From: an uncultured Eubacteriales bacterium
GTDB taxonomy: Bacteria; Bacillota; Clostridia; Christensenellales; Aristaeellaceae
DNA: 64,000 nucleotides
Direction: 5' to 3'
Assembly: GCA_902790175.1 (NCBI GenBank)
Contig: CADAQZ010000012.1
Span: 1 to 64,000, forward strand
The notes below the pieces were generated by a model. It ran no database searches. It worked only from the letters and a program-made list of their open reading frames with translations, and had not been told where the DNA came from. Both the position numbers and the translations under genes were made by a program. Positions 1 to 9,493 of this stretch are shown piece after piece (position 1 is the first letter of the stretch; each line of letters starts with the position of its first letter).

Positions 1-8
1 GTTAACAC

Positions 9-37
9 TTTACATATCCTTCTCATTGTGCTATAAT
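9..37 (+). promoter_or_regulatory. Sigma-A type promoter upstream of first binding-protein gene
   Basis: A TTTACA -35 box at 9-14 and a perfect TATAAT -10 box at 32-37 are separated by 17 bases. The -10 is preceded by TG plus one base, giving an extended -10. Transcription would start near 44, and the ribosome site AGAAGGAGG at 59-67 precedes the ATG at 75. Confidence 0.8.
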
Positions 38-74
38 CTTTCCGTTGAAACTTAACACAGAAGGAGGTTTCCCC

Positions 75-1292
75 ATGAAAAAACTGTTGACTGTGATGCT
101 GGTGCTGGCGATGGCGCTGTCCCTGGTGGCGGTCGCCGCCTCCGCCGAGGACTACTCCGGCTACACCATCCGCATCTACTCCAACTCCAACTCCCCCGAG
201 CGCGTGACCTGGCTGGTGAACGCCGCCAAGGAAGCGGGCTTCTCGATCTCCCTGGATGACAACTCCGTCATCTCCGGCGACACCGCCGCCGTGCAGGCCG
301 CCAACGAGAACAAGGACGCCGACATCATCTTCGGCCTGAACGAGGTTCGCTGGTCCCAGCTGGTGAACGGCACCTACGAGAACCTGTCCGTGATGGACTG
401 GGAGCCCTCCTGGGCCGACAAGGTGGGCCAGTACAAGTTCGACGGCAAGGCCTACGGCCTGGTCATCCAGAACATCCTGATGCTCTACCGCAACGACGAG
501 CTCGGCACCAACGGCGAGGAGCTGCACTTTGACCACTGGGCCGACCTGGTGGACAGCGGCTACGTCTGGTATCGCCAGAACAAGGTGGGCGGCACCACCA
601 ACATGAACACCAACAACGCCCTGCTGTACGCCTTCACCGATCCCGAGAGCCCCGCGGGCGGTATCTCCGTGGACGGCTGGAAGATGCTGTGGAACTACTG
701 CGCCAACGGCAAGGTGTTCCCGGACGACAAGTACGGCCTGGATCCGCTGATCCGCGGCGACGTGCAGGTTTCCACCTTCTACTCCTCCTCCCTCTACGGC
801 AACATCGAGGCCGCCGAGGAAGCCGGCACCGAGGCCAACCCGCTGCACGGCACGCTGGAGCCCGAGAACTGGGATCTGGTGGACATCGCCGACGGCACCT
901 ACTACATCGCCGAGTACATCGGCGTGATCGACAACCCGAACCGCTCCGAGGAGGAGACCGAGGCTGTCAAGGCGTTCGCCGACTGGTTCGGCTCCGCCGA
1001 CGTGCAGATCGAGTGGTCCGACGAGTTCGACAGCTATCCCTGCAACGAGGACGCCGTGGCCGAGCTGTTCGACGAGGTTCCCGCGATCTATGCGATCCCG
1101 AACTTCTCGCTGAACAAGGTGGAGGGCACCGATATGACCTACGCCGAGTACGTGGGCGCGCACTCCTCCGAGTGGACCAACATCATGACCAACCTGGGCT
1201 ACTTCTGGGCCGACAACGCCGACGCGGTGGCCGAGCCCGACTGGGACAACCTGGATTGGGCGACTCTGACCCAGGCCGCGCCTGAGGCGTAA
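75..1292 (+). CDS. ABC transporter extracellular solute-binding protein (PotD-like)
   Basis: A 405-residue secreted binding protein that would deliver a small solute to the permease and ATPase encoded just downstream. Residues 1-24 form a classical signal peptide (MKKLL start, hydrophobic core, ASA before ED). It has no lipobox cysteine, so signal peptidase I cleavage is expected rather than lipid anchoring. The body resembles the spermidine/putrescine-binding-like class of type II periplasmic binding proteins. The start at 75 is chosen over an in-frame ATG at 45 because AGAAGGAGG lies 8 bases upstream and the signal peptide begins exactly there. It is followed by a strong hairpin that would give it higher expression than the transport subunits. 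The substrate cannot be read from sequence; polyamine, iron and phosphonate relatives are all possible. Confidence 0.85.
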   Translation: MKKLLTVMLVLAMALSLVAVAASAEDYSGYTIRIYSNSNSPERVTWLVNAAKEAGFSISLDDNSVISGDTAAVQAANENKDADIIFGLNEVRWSQLVNGTYENLSVMDWEPSWADKVGQYKFDGKAYGLVIQNILMLYRNDELGTNGEELHFDHWADLVDSGYVWYRQNKVGGTTNMNTNNALLYAFTDPESPAGGISVDGWKMLWNYCANGKVFPDDKYGLDPLIRGDVQVSTFYSSSLYGNIEAAEEAGTEANPLHGTLEPENWDLVDIADGTYYIAEYIGVIDNPNRSEEETEAVKAFADWFGSADVQIEWSDEFDSYPCNEDAVAELFDEVPAIYAIPNFSLNKVEGTDMTYAEYVGAHSSEWTNIMTNLGYFWADNADAVAEPDWDNLDWATLTQAAPEA

Positions 1293-1313
1293 TACAAACC
1301 GGCACAGCCCGGC

Positions 1314-1344
1314 AAGGGCGAGCTCAAACGAGCTCGCCCTTTTA
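1314..1344 (+). terminator. Intra-operon hairpin (partial terminator)
   Basis: A perfect 12-bp stem (1314-1325 with 1330-1341) closes an AAAC loop and runs into TTTT. It sits between the binding-protein gene and the ATPase gene, a common place for a partial terminator that keeps binding protein in excess over membrane subunits. Confidence 0.8.
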
Positions 1345-1364
1345 TACGGAAGGAGCTTACCGTT

Positions 1365-2357
1365 ATGATCCAACTGACTGACATTATCGTCAAGTTCGGC
1401 GATTTTGAGGCGCTGCACAACATCAACGTGCACGTGAAGGAGGGCGAGTTCTTCACGTTCCTGGGCCCCTCCGGCTGCGGCAAGACCACCACGCTGCGCA
1501 CGATCACCGGCTTCATCGAGCCCGTCAGCGGCACTGTTAAGATGCAGGGCGCGGACATCACCCACGTGCCCATCGAAAAGCGCAACATCGGCATCGTGTT
1601 CCAGAGCTACGCGCTGTTCCCGACGATGACCGTGCGCGACAACATCGCCTTCGGCCTGAAGCTGAAGAAGCTGGGCAAGGCGGAGATCGAGCAGAAGGTG
1701 AAGACCATCGCCGAGAAGGTGGACCTGTCCGACGAGCAGCTGGCGAAGGCCGTCAGCCAGCTCTCCGGCGGCCAGCAGCAGCGCGTGGCCATCGCGCGCG
1801 CGCTGGTGATGGAGCCGGCCATCATCTGCATGGACGAGCCGCTTTCCAACCTGGACGCGAAGCTGCGCGTGCAGCTGCGCAACGAGCTGAAGAAGATGCA
1901 GCGGGAGTTCGGCATCACCACCATCTACGTCACGCACGACCAGGAGGAGGCGCTGACGCTATCGGACCGCATCGCCGTGTTCAACAAGGGCTACATCGAG
2001 CAGATCGGCACGCCCAACGAGGTGTACAACCACTCCGCCACCGAGTTCGTGGCGAACTTCATCGGCGACATCAACCCGCTGGGCGGCGCGGTGGTCGAGG
2101 GGCTGAAGCTGCCCGCCGACAAGCACCACTTCATCCGCCTGGAGCGGGTGCGCGTGAACCGCCCGCGCGACGAGGGCGAGTTCCAGGCCCGGGGCCGGAT
2201 CGAGAGCCGCGAATACTACGGCCTGTACATCAAGTACTACATCGACGCCGCGGGCCAGACCATCAAGGTGATCGAGAAGAACGACGGCATCAACATCTAC
2301 GAGCCGGGGGACAGCGTCACTGTGGGCATCCATCCGCAGGACGTGATGTCCTACTGA
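1365..2357 (+). CDS. ABC transporter ATP-binding protein (PotA/FbpC-like)
   Basis: A 330-residue cytoplasmic ATPase that powers the importer formed with the flanking binding protein and fused permease. Visible motifs are Walker [10 protein letters not shown] (34-42), Q-loop Gln near 79 in FQSYALFP, signature LSGGQQQ (132-138), Walker B ending MDEP with Asp156-Glu157, and the switch His near 190. The last ~90 residues are the regulatory (TOBE-like) region expected in the CUT1/MalK-PotA-FbpC branch. The ATG follows GGAAGGAG. The permease gene begins 16 bases after its stop, so the two are co-transcribed and probably coupled. Confidence 0.92.
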   Translation: MIQLTDIIVKFGDFEALHNINVHVKEGEFFTFLGPSGCGKTTTLRTITGFIEPVSGTVKMQGADITHVPIEKRNIGIVFQSYALFPTMTVRDNIAFGLKLKKLGKAEIEQKVKTIAEKVDLSDEQLAKAVSQLSGGQQQRVAIARALVMEPAIICMDEPLSNLDAKLRVQLRNELKKMQREFGITTIYVTHDQEEALTLSDRIAVFNKGYIEQIGTPNEVYNHSATEFVANFIGDINPLGGAVVEGLKLPADKHHFIRLERVRVNRPRDEGEFQARGRIESREYYGLYIKYYIDAAGQTIKVIEKNDGINIYEPGDSVTVGIHPQDVMSY

Positions 2358-2373
2358 GAAGGGAGGGCTGGCT

Positions 2374-4269
2374 ATGCAGAGCGCTGCGCGGCGCAAATCG
2401 AGCGTAGACCTCTCCCTGCTCTGGAAGGTCTTTGGCGGCATACTGTTCGCCTACCTCTTCCTGGGCTTCATGCTGCTGCCCTGTCTGAGCACGCTGACCT
2501 CGATCTTCACCACCAAGGACGCCGCGGGCCACACGGACCCGCTGGCCGTGGTGCGGTTCTTCTTCGCCGGCAACATGCCCACCTTCGTGATCAACTCGCT
2601 GAAGCTGGCCGTTTGCCTGGTGATCACCGTCAACGTGGTGGGCATCTCCATCGTGCTGCTGACGGAGTACTTTGACATCAAGGGCGCGAAGATACTGCGC
2701 CTGGGCTACATGACCACGCTGATCTACTCCGGCGTGGCGCTGGTCACCGGCTACCAGTTCCTCTACGACGGCAACGGCATGCTGACCCAGTGGCTGGTCA
2801 AGATGTTCCCGATGATGAACAAGCAGTGGTTCTCGGGCTTTAGGGCCGTGCTGTTCACGATGACTTTCGCCTGCACCAGCAACCACGCGCTGTTCTTGCG
2901 CAACGCCATCCGCGGTATCGACTACAACACCGTGGAGGCCGCGCGCAACCTGGGCGCCAAGCCGTTCAAGGTGCTGTGGAAGGTCGTCATGCCGACGCTC
3001 CTGCCCACGCTGTTCTCGCTGACGGTCATGACGTTCATCACCGGCCTGTGCGCCATGAGCGCGCCGACGCTGCTGGGTTACAACTCCATCAACCCCGAGA
3101 TCGTGCGCCTGGCCGGATCATCGGTGGCGGACGAGGCATTCCCGCAGGCCCGCGCCGCGCTGCTGTCCATCATACTGGCGCTGTTCACGATCGTGCTGTT
3201 GACCACGCTCAATCACTACGAGCGCAAGGGACACTACCTGTCCGTGAGCAAGACCAAGGCCAAACTGGTGAAGCAAAAGATCCAGAACCCCGTGTGGAAC
3301 GTGATCGCCCACATCTACGCCTACGTGCTGTTCATCATCTACATGACGCCCGTGGTGATGATCGTGCTGTTCGCGTTCCAGAACTGGCCGGCCGTGCGCG
3401 CCAAGAGCCTGAACGTGGGCGACTGGACGCTGATCAACTTCTTCGGCACGCAGGACTACAGCTACACCACCTCCCGCGGCAAGCAGAAGCTGCGCCAGGG
3501 CGTGATCTCCGGCGTGTTCTCCAACAGCGACACCGTGGGCGGCATCCGGCTGTCGTTCGTGCTGAGCGCGCTGGCGGCGGCGCTGGCCTGCGTGATCGTG
3601 GTCGTGGCCGTGAACTACATCTTCAAGCACCGCAACAAGAAGCGCGCCGCCATCGTGGAGGCCTGCCTGCTGTTCCCGTGGCTGCTGCCCACGATCCTGA
3701 TCTGCTATTCGTTCCGCACCTTCTTCAACGGCGAGGTGTGGTACGTGCTGGGCAAGAACATGTACTACCGCGAGAACGTGCGCTTTTTGATCGTGATGGC
3801 CTATACGGTGGTCAAGCTGCCGTTCGCGCTGAGGATGGTGAAGGCCGCCTTCTACGCCATCGACGACGAGTTGGAGGACGCGGCCCGGAACCTGGGCGCC
3901 AGTTCGCTGGTGACGTTCCTGCGCGTGAAGCTGCCGATCGTGCTGCCGAGCGTGCTGGCCGTGTTTGCGCTGAACTTCAACGCGCTGTTCACGGAGTACG
4001 ACATGTCGGCGACCTTCCACTCCAGCTACGGAAAGAGCTACGCCATGGTCATCCAGTCGATGACGGCGGAGGAGGGCCGCGACGGCTACAACATGAACGG
4101 CTCCGGACGACGTTGCGCGAGCACGGTGTTCATCATGCTGGTCTCCGGCCTGATCCTGTACCTTGTCTACGGCGTCGGCGCGCGCGATTTGGGCGAGCGC
4201 CTCGAGCGCCGCAAGAAGTGGAAGCGGCGCTGGGCGCGCCTGACGGGGAAGAAGGCCGCAAGCGCGTAA
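2374..4269 (+). CDS. ABC transporter permease, two permease domains fused
   Basis: A 631-residue membrane protein that forms the whole translocation pore on one chain. Two BPD/MetI-type domains are visible, each with an EAA loop that contacts the ATPase: one near 188-205 (EAARNLGAKP) and one near 500-515 (DAARNLGASS). Many families encode these halves as separate permeases; the fusion is typical of FbpB and some phosphonate systems. There is a short cytoplasmic start and a basic C-terminus rich in Arg and Lys. It belongs to the same operon as the preceding ATPase. The next gene starts from its own consensus promoter, so this is the last gene of the first transporter unit. Confidence 0.9.
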   Translation: MQSAARRKSSVDLSLLWKVFGGILFAYLFLGFMLLPCLSTLTSIFTTKDAAGHTDPLAVVRFFFAGNMPTFVINSLKLAVCLVITVNVVGISIVLLTEYFDIKGAKILRLGYMTTLIYSGVALVTGYQFLYDGNGMLTQWLVKMFPMMNKQWFSGFRAVLFTMTFACTSNHALFLRNAIRGIDYNTVEAARNLGAKPFKVLWKVVMPTLLPTLFSLTVMTFITGLCAMSAPTLLGYNSINPEIVRLAGSSVADEAFPQARAALLSIILALFTIVLLTTLNHYERKGHYLSVSKTKAKLVKQKIQNPVWNVIAHIYAYVLFIIYMTPVVMIVLFAFQNWPAVRAKSLNVGDWTLINFFGTQDYSYTTSRGKQKLRQGVISGVFSNSDTVGGIRLSFVLSALAAALACVIVVVAVNYIFKHRNKKRAAIVEACLLFPWLLPTILICYSFRTFFNGEVWYVLGKNMYYRENVRFLIVMAYTVVKLPFALRMVKAAFYAIDDELEDAARNLGASSLVTFLRVKLPIVLPSVLAVFALNFNALFTEYDMSATFHSSYGKSYAMVIQSMTAEEGRDGYNMNGSGRRCASTVFIMLVSGLILYLVYGVGARDLGERLERRKKWKRRWARLTGKKAASA

Positions 4270-4283
4270 ATGTTAATTTCATA

Positions 4284-4312
4284 TTGACAACGTTGCGACA
4301 ACATAGTATAAT
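4284..4312 (+). promoter_or_regulatory. Consensus promoter of second transporter operon
   Basis: Perfect TTGACA (4284-4289) and TATAAT (4307-4312) are separated by 17 bases, in an AT-rich island within GC-rich DNA. The initiation site would be near 4319, followed by CGGAGG ahead of the ATG at 4354. Confidence 0.9.
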
Positions 4313-4353
4313 ATTCAACGGTTGATAAACCAATAGAAACGGAGGTTGTTGAC

Positions 4354-5430
4354 ATGAAGAAACTGCTTGCGATCCTGCTGGCCGCGATGCTGCTGCTGGC
4401 GTGCTGCTCCGCGTTCGCGGAGGAGATCGACGCGGACCTGATCGCCGCCGCCCAGGAAGAGGGCGAGCTGGTGGTCTACGGCTCCTGCGAGGAGGAATAC
4501 CTGCAGGCCGCGTGCGAGCACTTTGAAGAGCTTTACGGCATCAAGGTCAGCTATCAGCGCCTGTCCACCGGCGAGGTGCAGGCCAAGATCGAGGAAGAAA
4601 ACGGCAATCCGTCCGCGGACGTCTGGTTCGGCGGCACCACCGATCCCTACAACGTCTGCGCCAAGGAGGGATTGCTTGAGGCCTACGAAGCCAAGAACGC
4701 CGTGCACCTGCTGGGCCCGGCCTACCGCGACGCGGACGGCTGCTGGTACGGCATCTACAAGGGCATCCTGGGCTTCATGGTGAACACCGACGAGCTGGAG
4801 CGCATGGGCCTGGAAGCGCCCCAGGATTGGCAGGACCTGCTCAAGGAGGAGTACAAGGGCCTGATCTGGCTGTCCAACTACAACACCGCCGGCACCGCCA
4901 AGCTGGTCATCAACACGATGATCCAGAAGTACGGCCACGACGAGGGCATCCAGTACCTGGTGGACCTGGACAAGAACATCCAGGTGTACACCAAGTCCGG
5001 CTCCGGTCCCTCCAAGAACGTGGGCACCGGCGAGTGCGTCATCGGCATCGGCTTCCTGCATGACGGCATCTATCAGATCGTGGACAACGGCTACGGCAAC
5101 ATCGGCCTGGTGATCCCGTCCTCCGGCACCTCCTTCGAGATCGGCGCGACCGCCATCTTCAAGGGCGCCAAGCATCCCAATGCCGCCAAGCTGTGGATCG
5201 AGTATGCGCTGAGCCCCGAGTGCGTCGAGCTGGGCCAGGAGAACGGCTCCTACCAGTTCCTGGTGCTGGACAACGCCAAGCAGCCCGAGCAGGCCGAGGA
5301 GTTCGGCCTCGATCCCAACAACGTGATGGACTATGACTTCGAGGACGCCAAGAACAACATCACCACCTACATCGAGGAGGTCATGACTGCTCTGGGCGAC
5401 GCAGCGGACGACCGCTTCCAGACCGAATAA
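4354..5430 (+). CDS. ABC transporter solute-binding protein (FbpA/iron(III)- or phosphonate-type)
   Basis: A 358-residue exported binding protein of the class that binds ferric iron, 2-aminoethylphosphonate or related ligands. The N-terminus (MKKLLAILLAAM) is a signal peptide. The sequence LLAC at 14-17 fits a lipobox, so this protein may be lipid-anchored, unlike the first binding protein; cleavage after SAFA is the alternative. The mature region has the ELVVYGSCEEE opening and the SNYNTAGTAK segment typical of this class. It is followed by its fused permease and ATPase, with a hairpin in between. The ligand is unproven. It is not a duplicate of the first binding protein: the two sequences are clearly different. 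Confidence 0.86.
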   Translation: MKKLLAILLAAMLLLACCSAFAEEIDADLIAAAQEEGELVVYGSCEEEYLQAACEHFEELYGIKVSYQRLSTGEVQAKIEEENGNPSADVWFGGTTDPYNVCAKEGLLEAYEAKNAVHLLGPAYRDADGCWYGIYKGILGFMVNTDELERMGLEAPQDWQDLLKEEYKGLIWLSNYNTAGTAKLVINTMIQKYGHDEGIQYLVDLDKNIQVYTKSGSGPSKNVGTGECVIGIGFLHDGIYQIVDNGYGNIGLVIPSSGTSFEIGATAIFKGAKHPNAAKLWIEYALSPECVELGQENGSYQFLVLDNAKQPEQAEEFGLDPNNVMDYDFEDAKNNITTYIEEVMTALGDAADDRFQTE

Positions 5431-5465
5431 CGCGATCGACCGGACAATCCGGGCGAGTTACCTGA

Positions 5466-5492
5466 GGGGGATGGTGCCCGGCACCATCCCCC
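5466..5492 (+). terminator. Intra-operon hairpin without long T tract
   Basis: A perfect 12-bp GC-rich stem (5466-5477 with 5481-5492) with a CCG loop lies between binding protein and permease genes. Only two T residues follow, so it is more likely an attenuating or mRNA-stabilising hairpin than a full terminator. Confidence 0.6.
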
Positions 5493-5521
5493 TTGCGTGA
5501 GTTAAAAAGGGGGTATGGCAC

Positions 5522-7717
5522 ATGGCGAGAGGACAGGGCGCGGCGCTGGACAGGCGCAAGCTGCTGGCCGATCCCGTAATGGTCACAACCATCGTGCTGC
5601 TGATTACATTTCTGGCGATATTCATACTCTATCCGCTGGCGATTTTGCTGGTGGACAGCTTCTATTCCGCGGAAACGGGCGTCACCTCGCAGTTCTTCTC
5701 CGGCATATTCGGCGAGAACGTGTTTTCCCGCGCGCTCGGCAAAGCGCTGATCATCGGCCTGCTGGCGACGCTGATCGCCGCGGCCGCCGGGTTCGCGCTC
5801 GCGCGGGCGGAAAACACGGCGGACGGCGGGCTTGCGCCGGGGCTGGGCAAGGCGCTGTCGTTCCTGTCGGTCGCGCTGCCGCTGATCGCGGTGGCGGCGT
5901 ATGTCATCGCCGTGTTCGACAGCAGCGGCCCCGTCGCGCGCTTCCTGCAGCGGGCGTTCAGCGGCGGCATTGGAAGCGGCGCGCTGATCGTGCTGGTTGA
6001 AGCCATCGTGCTCGCGCCGCTGTGCTACCGGATGTTTGACGGCGCGATGCGCTATTCGAACCTCACGACCACCAACGCGACGGAGCAGCAGACGCTGCGC
6101 AACAAGCTGCTGTTGAAGGCGGCGGTGACGGCGCTGGTCGTGTTCGCGCTGAACCTGCTGCTGATCGTGTTCCTCGACGCGGCGCTGTACGGCAAGCGCA
6201 GCTTCATCATCGCCATCTCCAACACGCTGAAGGTGGGCTTCCTGGTGGGCATCCTCTCGGCGGCCATCGGATTGCTGTTCGCCTATGTCGAGGTGTACGT
6301 GAAGGTGCGCACGAAGTTCATGGCGGGGCTTTTCAAGGTCGTGTCGATGCTGCCTGTCGTGTCGCCGCCGTTCGTGCTGTCGCTGTCGATGATCATGCTG
6401 TTCGGCAAGGCCGGCATCATCACGCGCTTCCTGCTGCACATCTACGACAACAACGTCTACGGCTTCTGGGGCATCGCCATCGTGCAGACGATGACGTTCT
6501 TCCCGGTGTGCTACATGATGTTCCGCGGCCTATTGAAGAACATCGATCCCTCGATGGAGGAGGCCGCGCGCGACATGGGCGCCAGCCGCTTCCGCGTGTT
6601 CACGTCGGTGACGCTGCCGCTGCTGTTGCCCGGCATCGGCAACGCCTTCCTGGTGACGTTCATCGAATCCATCGCGGACTTTGCAAACCCGATGATCATC
6701 GGCGGCAGCTACGACACGTTGGCGACGACGATCTACCTGCAGATCACCGGCGCCTATGACAAGAACGGCGCGTGCGCGATGGCCGTGGTGCTGCTGGGCA
6801 TCACGATGGTGATGTTCATGGTGCAGAAGTACTATCTGGAGAGCAAGACCGCCGCCACGCTGACCGGCAAGGCCAGCCGCGCGCGCATGCTGATCGAGGA
6901 CAGGAGCGTGACGACGCCGTTGACGATCCTGTGCTCGATGATGGCGCTGTTCGTGATCCTGATGTACATCTGCGTTCCCTTCGGCGCGCTGTTCAAGACC
7001 TGGGGCTATGATTTCCACCTGACCACCAAGTGGTTTGTGCAGGTGTTCAAGAAGTACAAGGGCCTCAAGGCGTTCAAGGATTCGTTCGTGCTGTCGCTGA
7101 TCGCCGCGCCGGTCACGGCGCTGCTGTCCATGATCATCTCCTACCTGGTGGTCAAAAAGAAGTTCAAGGCCAAGGGCTTTATCGAGTTCACGTCGATGCT
7201 GGCCATGGCCGTGCCCGGCACGGTGCTGGGCATCGGCTACATCCGCGGCTTCGCGGGTGGCATGTTCCGCACGGGCTTTTTACAGGGGCTGTACGGCACG
7301 GGCGCGATCCTCGTGATCGTGTTCGTGGTGCGCTCGCTGCCCACCGGCACGCGCAGCGGCATCTCCGCGCTCAGGCAGATCGACAAGTCCATCGAGGAAT
7401 CGGCCTATGACATGGGCGCGGGCAGTTTGAAGGTGTTTACGTCCGTCACGCTGCCGCTGATCAAGGATTCGTTCCTCTCCGGCCTGGTGACCGCGTTCGT
7501 GCGCTCCATCACCGCCATCTCCGCGATCATACTGCTGGTGACGCCCAGCTTCCTGCTGATCACCGTGCAGATCAACGAGTTCGCGGAGAAGGGCTCCTTC
7601 GGCATCGCATGCGCGTTCGCGACGATACTGATCGCGATCACCTACGGATCGGTGCTGCTGATGAATCTCATCATCAAGTACTTCGGCACCAGCAGAAAGA
7701 TAAAGGAGGCTGACTGA
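5522..7717 (+). CDS. ABC transporter permease, two permease domains fused (FbpB-like)
   Basis: A 731-residue integral membrane protein with two permease domains, the channel of the second importer. EAA loops appear near 344 (EEAARDMGAS) and near 623 (EESAYDMGAG), each followed by the LP-rich segment expected to dock on the ATPase. About twelve hydrophobic segments are visible. The start at 5522 is preferred because AAGGGGG at 5508-5513 lies 8 bases upstream; an ATG at 5515 is in a different frame. The ATPase gene follows after two bases. It is about 100 residues longer than the first fused permease, mostly in the N-terminal half. Confidence 0.9.
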   Translation: MARGQGAALDRRKLLADPVMVTTIVLLITFLAIFILYPLAILLVDSFYSAETGVTSQFFSGIFGENVFSRALGKALIIGLLATLIAAAAGFALARAENTADGGLAPGLGKALSFLSVALPLIAVAAYVIAVFDSSGPVARFLQRAFSGGIGSGALIVLVEAIVLAPLCYRMFDGAMRYSNLTTTNATEQQTLRNKLLLKAAVTALVVFALNLLLIVFLDAALYGKRSFIIAISNTLKVGFLVGILSAAIGLLFAYVEVYVKVRTKFMAGLFKVVSMLPVVSPPFVLSLSMIMLFGKAGIITRFLLHIYDNNVYGFWGIAIVQTMTFFPVCYMMFRGLLKNIDPSMEEAARDMGASRFRVFTSVTLPLLLPGIGNAFLVTFIESIADFANPMIIGGSYDTLATTIYLQITGAYDKNGACAMAVVLLGITMVMFMVQKYYLESKTAATLTGKASRARMLIEDRSVTTPLTILCSMMALFVILMYICVPFGALFKTWGYDFHLTTKWFVQVFKKYKGLKAFKDSFVLSLIAAPVTALLSMIISYLVVKKKFKAKGFIEFTSMLAMAVPGTVLGIGYIRGFAGGMFRTGFLQGLYGTGAILVIVFVVRSLPTGTRSGISALRQIDKSIEESAYDMGAGSLKVFTSVTLPLIKDSFLSGLVTAFVRSITAISAIILLVTPSFLLITVQINEFAEKGSFGIACAFATILIAITYGSVLLMNLIIKYFGTSRKIKEAD

Positions 7718-7719
7718 GC

Positions 7720-8808
<1,089 letters not shown>

Positions 8809-8820
8809 GGCGCGCAACAA

Positions 8821-8855
8821 ACGCGGCCGCCGGGCTTCCGGCGGCCGCGTTTTTT
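8821..8855 (+). terminator. Rho-independent terminator of second transporter operon
   Basis: A 13-bp perfect GC-rich stem (8821-8833 with 8838-8850) with a GCTT loop is followed by six T residues, and flanking A/T runs can extend it. Confidence 0.95.
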
Positions 8856-8921
8856 GTAACCTCTGCTCCCTCCAAACGGTCTTATAAGTGAAGCTTCAAA
8901 ACACGAAGGAGCCATGTATAC

Positions 8922-9398
8922 ATGACCAGCGATGAATTCGTCCGCCGCGTGGAGGCGCTGCGACCGACGCTCTACCGCGTCTGCCGGATGCAGCTGTCCG
9001 TTGCCGCCGATCGCGAGGACGCCGTGCAGGAGGCGGTGCTGCGGGCTTGGCGCAAGCTTGGCACGTTGCGCGATGAAAGCCGCTTCGACGGCTGGTTCAT
9101 CCGCATCCTGATCAACGTGTGCCACAATCTCCAGCGCCAGCGCGGCAGGGTCGTTCCGATGGAGGTCCCTCCGGAGCCACCGCCCCGGGACGATTCCCGG
9201 GCGCGGGCGCTGCGCGAGGCGATGAACGCCTTGGATGAAAGACAGCGGCTGTGCGTGCTGCTGCACTACATCGAGGGCTACACGGTGAAGGAGACGGCAA
9301 CGATGCTGGGCATCGGCGAGAGCGCCGCGAAGCTGCGGCTCATGCGCGGGCGAAGGCGATTGAAGGAGATGCTGTCGGAGGAGGTGTTCGGGCGATGA
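8922..9398 (+). CDS. RNA polymerase sigma factor, ECF subfamily
   Basis: A 158-residue sigma-70 family protein with only regions 2 and 4, as expected for extracytoplasmic-function sigma factors. Region 2 (about 10-70) contains the DREDAVQEAVLRAWR helix and the RFDGWFIRILIN segment. Region 4 (about 105-153) has the helix-turn-helix GYTVKETATMLGIGESAAKLRL. It would direct polymerase to a stress or envelope regulon. Its stop overlaps by ATGA with the next reading frame, which resembles the cytoplasmic sigma-binding end of an anti-sigma protein. A weak TGTAACC plus CGGTC pair at 8855-8881 could be an autoregulated promoter. The start at 8922 is used because the ATG at 8914 meets a stop after three codons. 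Confidence 0.9.
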   Translation: MTSDEFVRRVEALRPTLYRVCRMQLSVAADREDAVQEAVLRAWRKLGTLRDESRFDGWFIRILINVCHNLQRQRGRVVPMEVPPEPPPRDDSRARALREAMNALDERQRLCVLLHYIEGYTVKETATMLGIGESAAKLRLMRGRRRLKEMLSEEVFGR

Positions 9399-9493
9399 TT
9401 TCGCGCAAGGATTTCAAGGTCGCCCTTGGCGAACCAGACGCGGGCTTCACGCCGCCCTGCGCGGCATACGCGCGAAGGAGGCGCGACCTGTGA
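9395..9493 (+). CDS. Small ORF: N-terminal module of anti-sigma protein (frame interrupted)
   Basis: A 32-codon frame starting at the ATGA overlap with the sigma gene. It reads MISRKDFKVALGEPDAGF, which looks like the N-terminus of clostridial anti-sigma proteins partnered with this type of sigma factor, and then passes into an unlikely Arg-rich tail that ends at 9493. Reading the other frame from about 9442 gives HAALRGIRAKEARPV followed directly by MKKKLSFG of the next gene, so a single missing base near 9448 would join the two into one protein. It could be a real frameshift, an assembly error, or two coupled polypeptides (TGATG junction). Confidence 0.5.
   Translation: MISRKDFKVALGEPDAGFTPPCAAYARRRRDL

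Noticed and set aside
5515-6000. Alternative frame starting seven bases before the fused permease
   Set aside because: Arg/Gly/Ala-rich translation typical of an out-of-frame read; the frame at 5522 encodes clear membrane helices.
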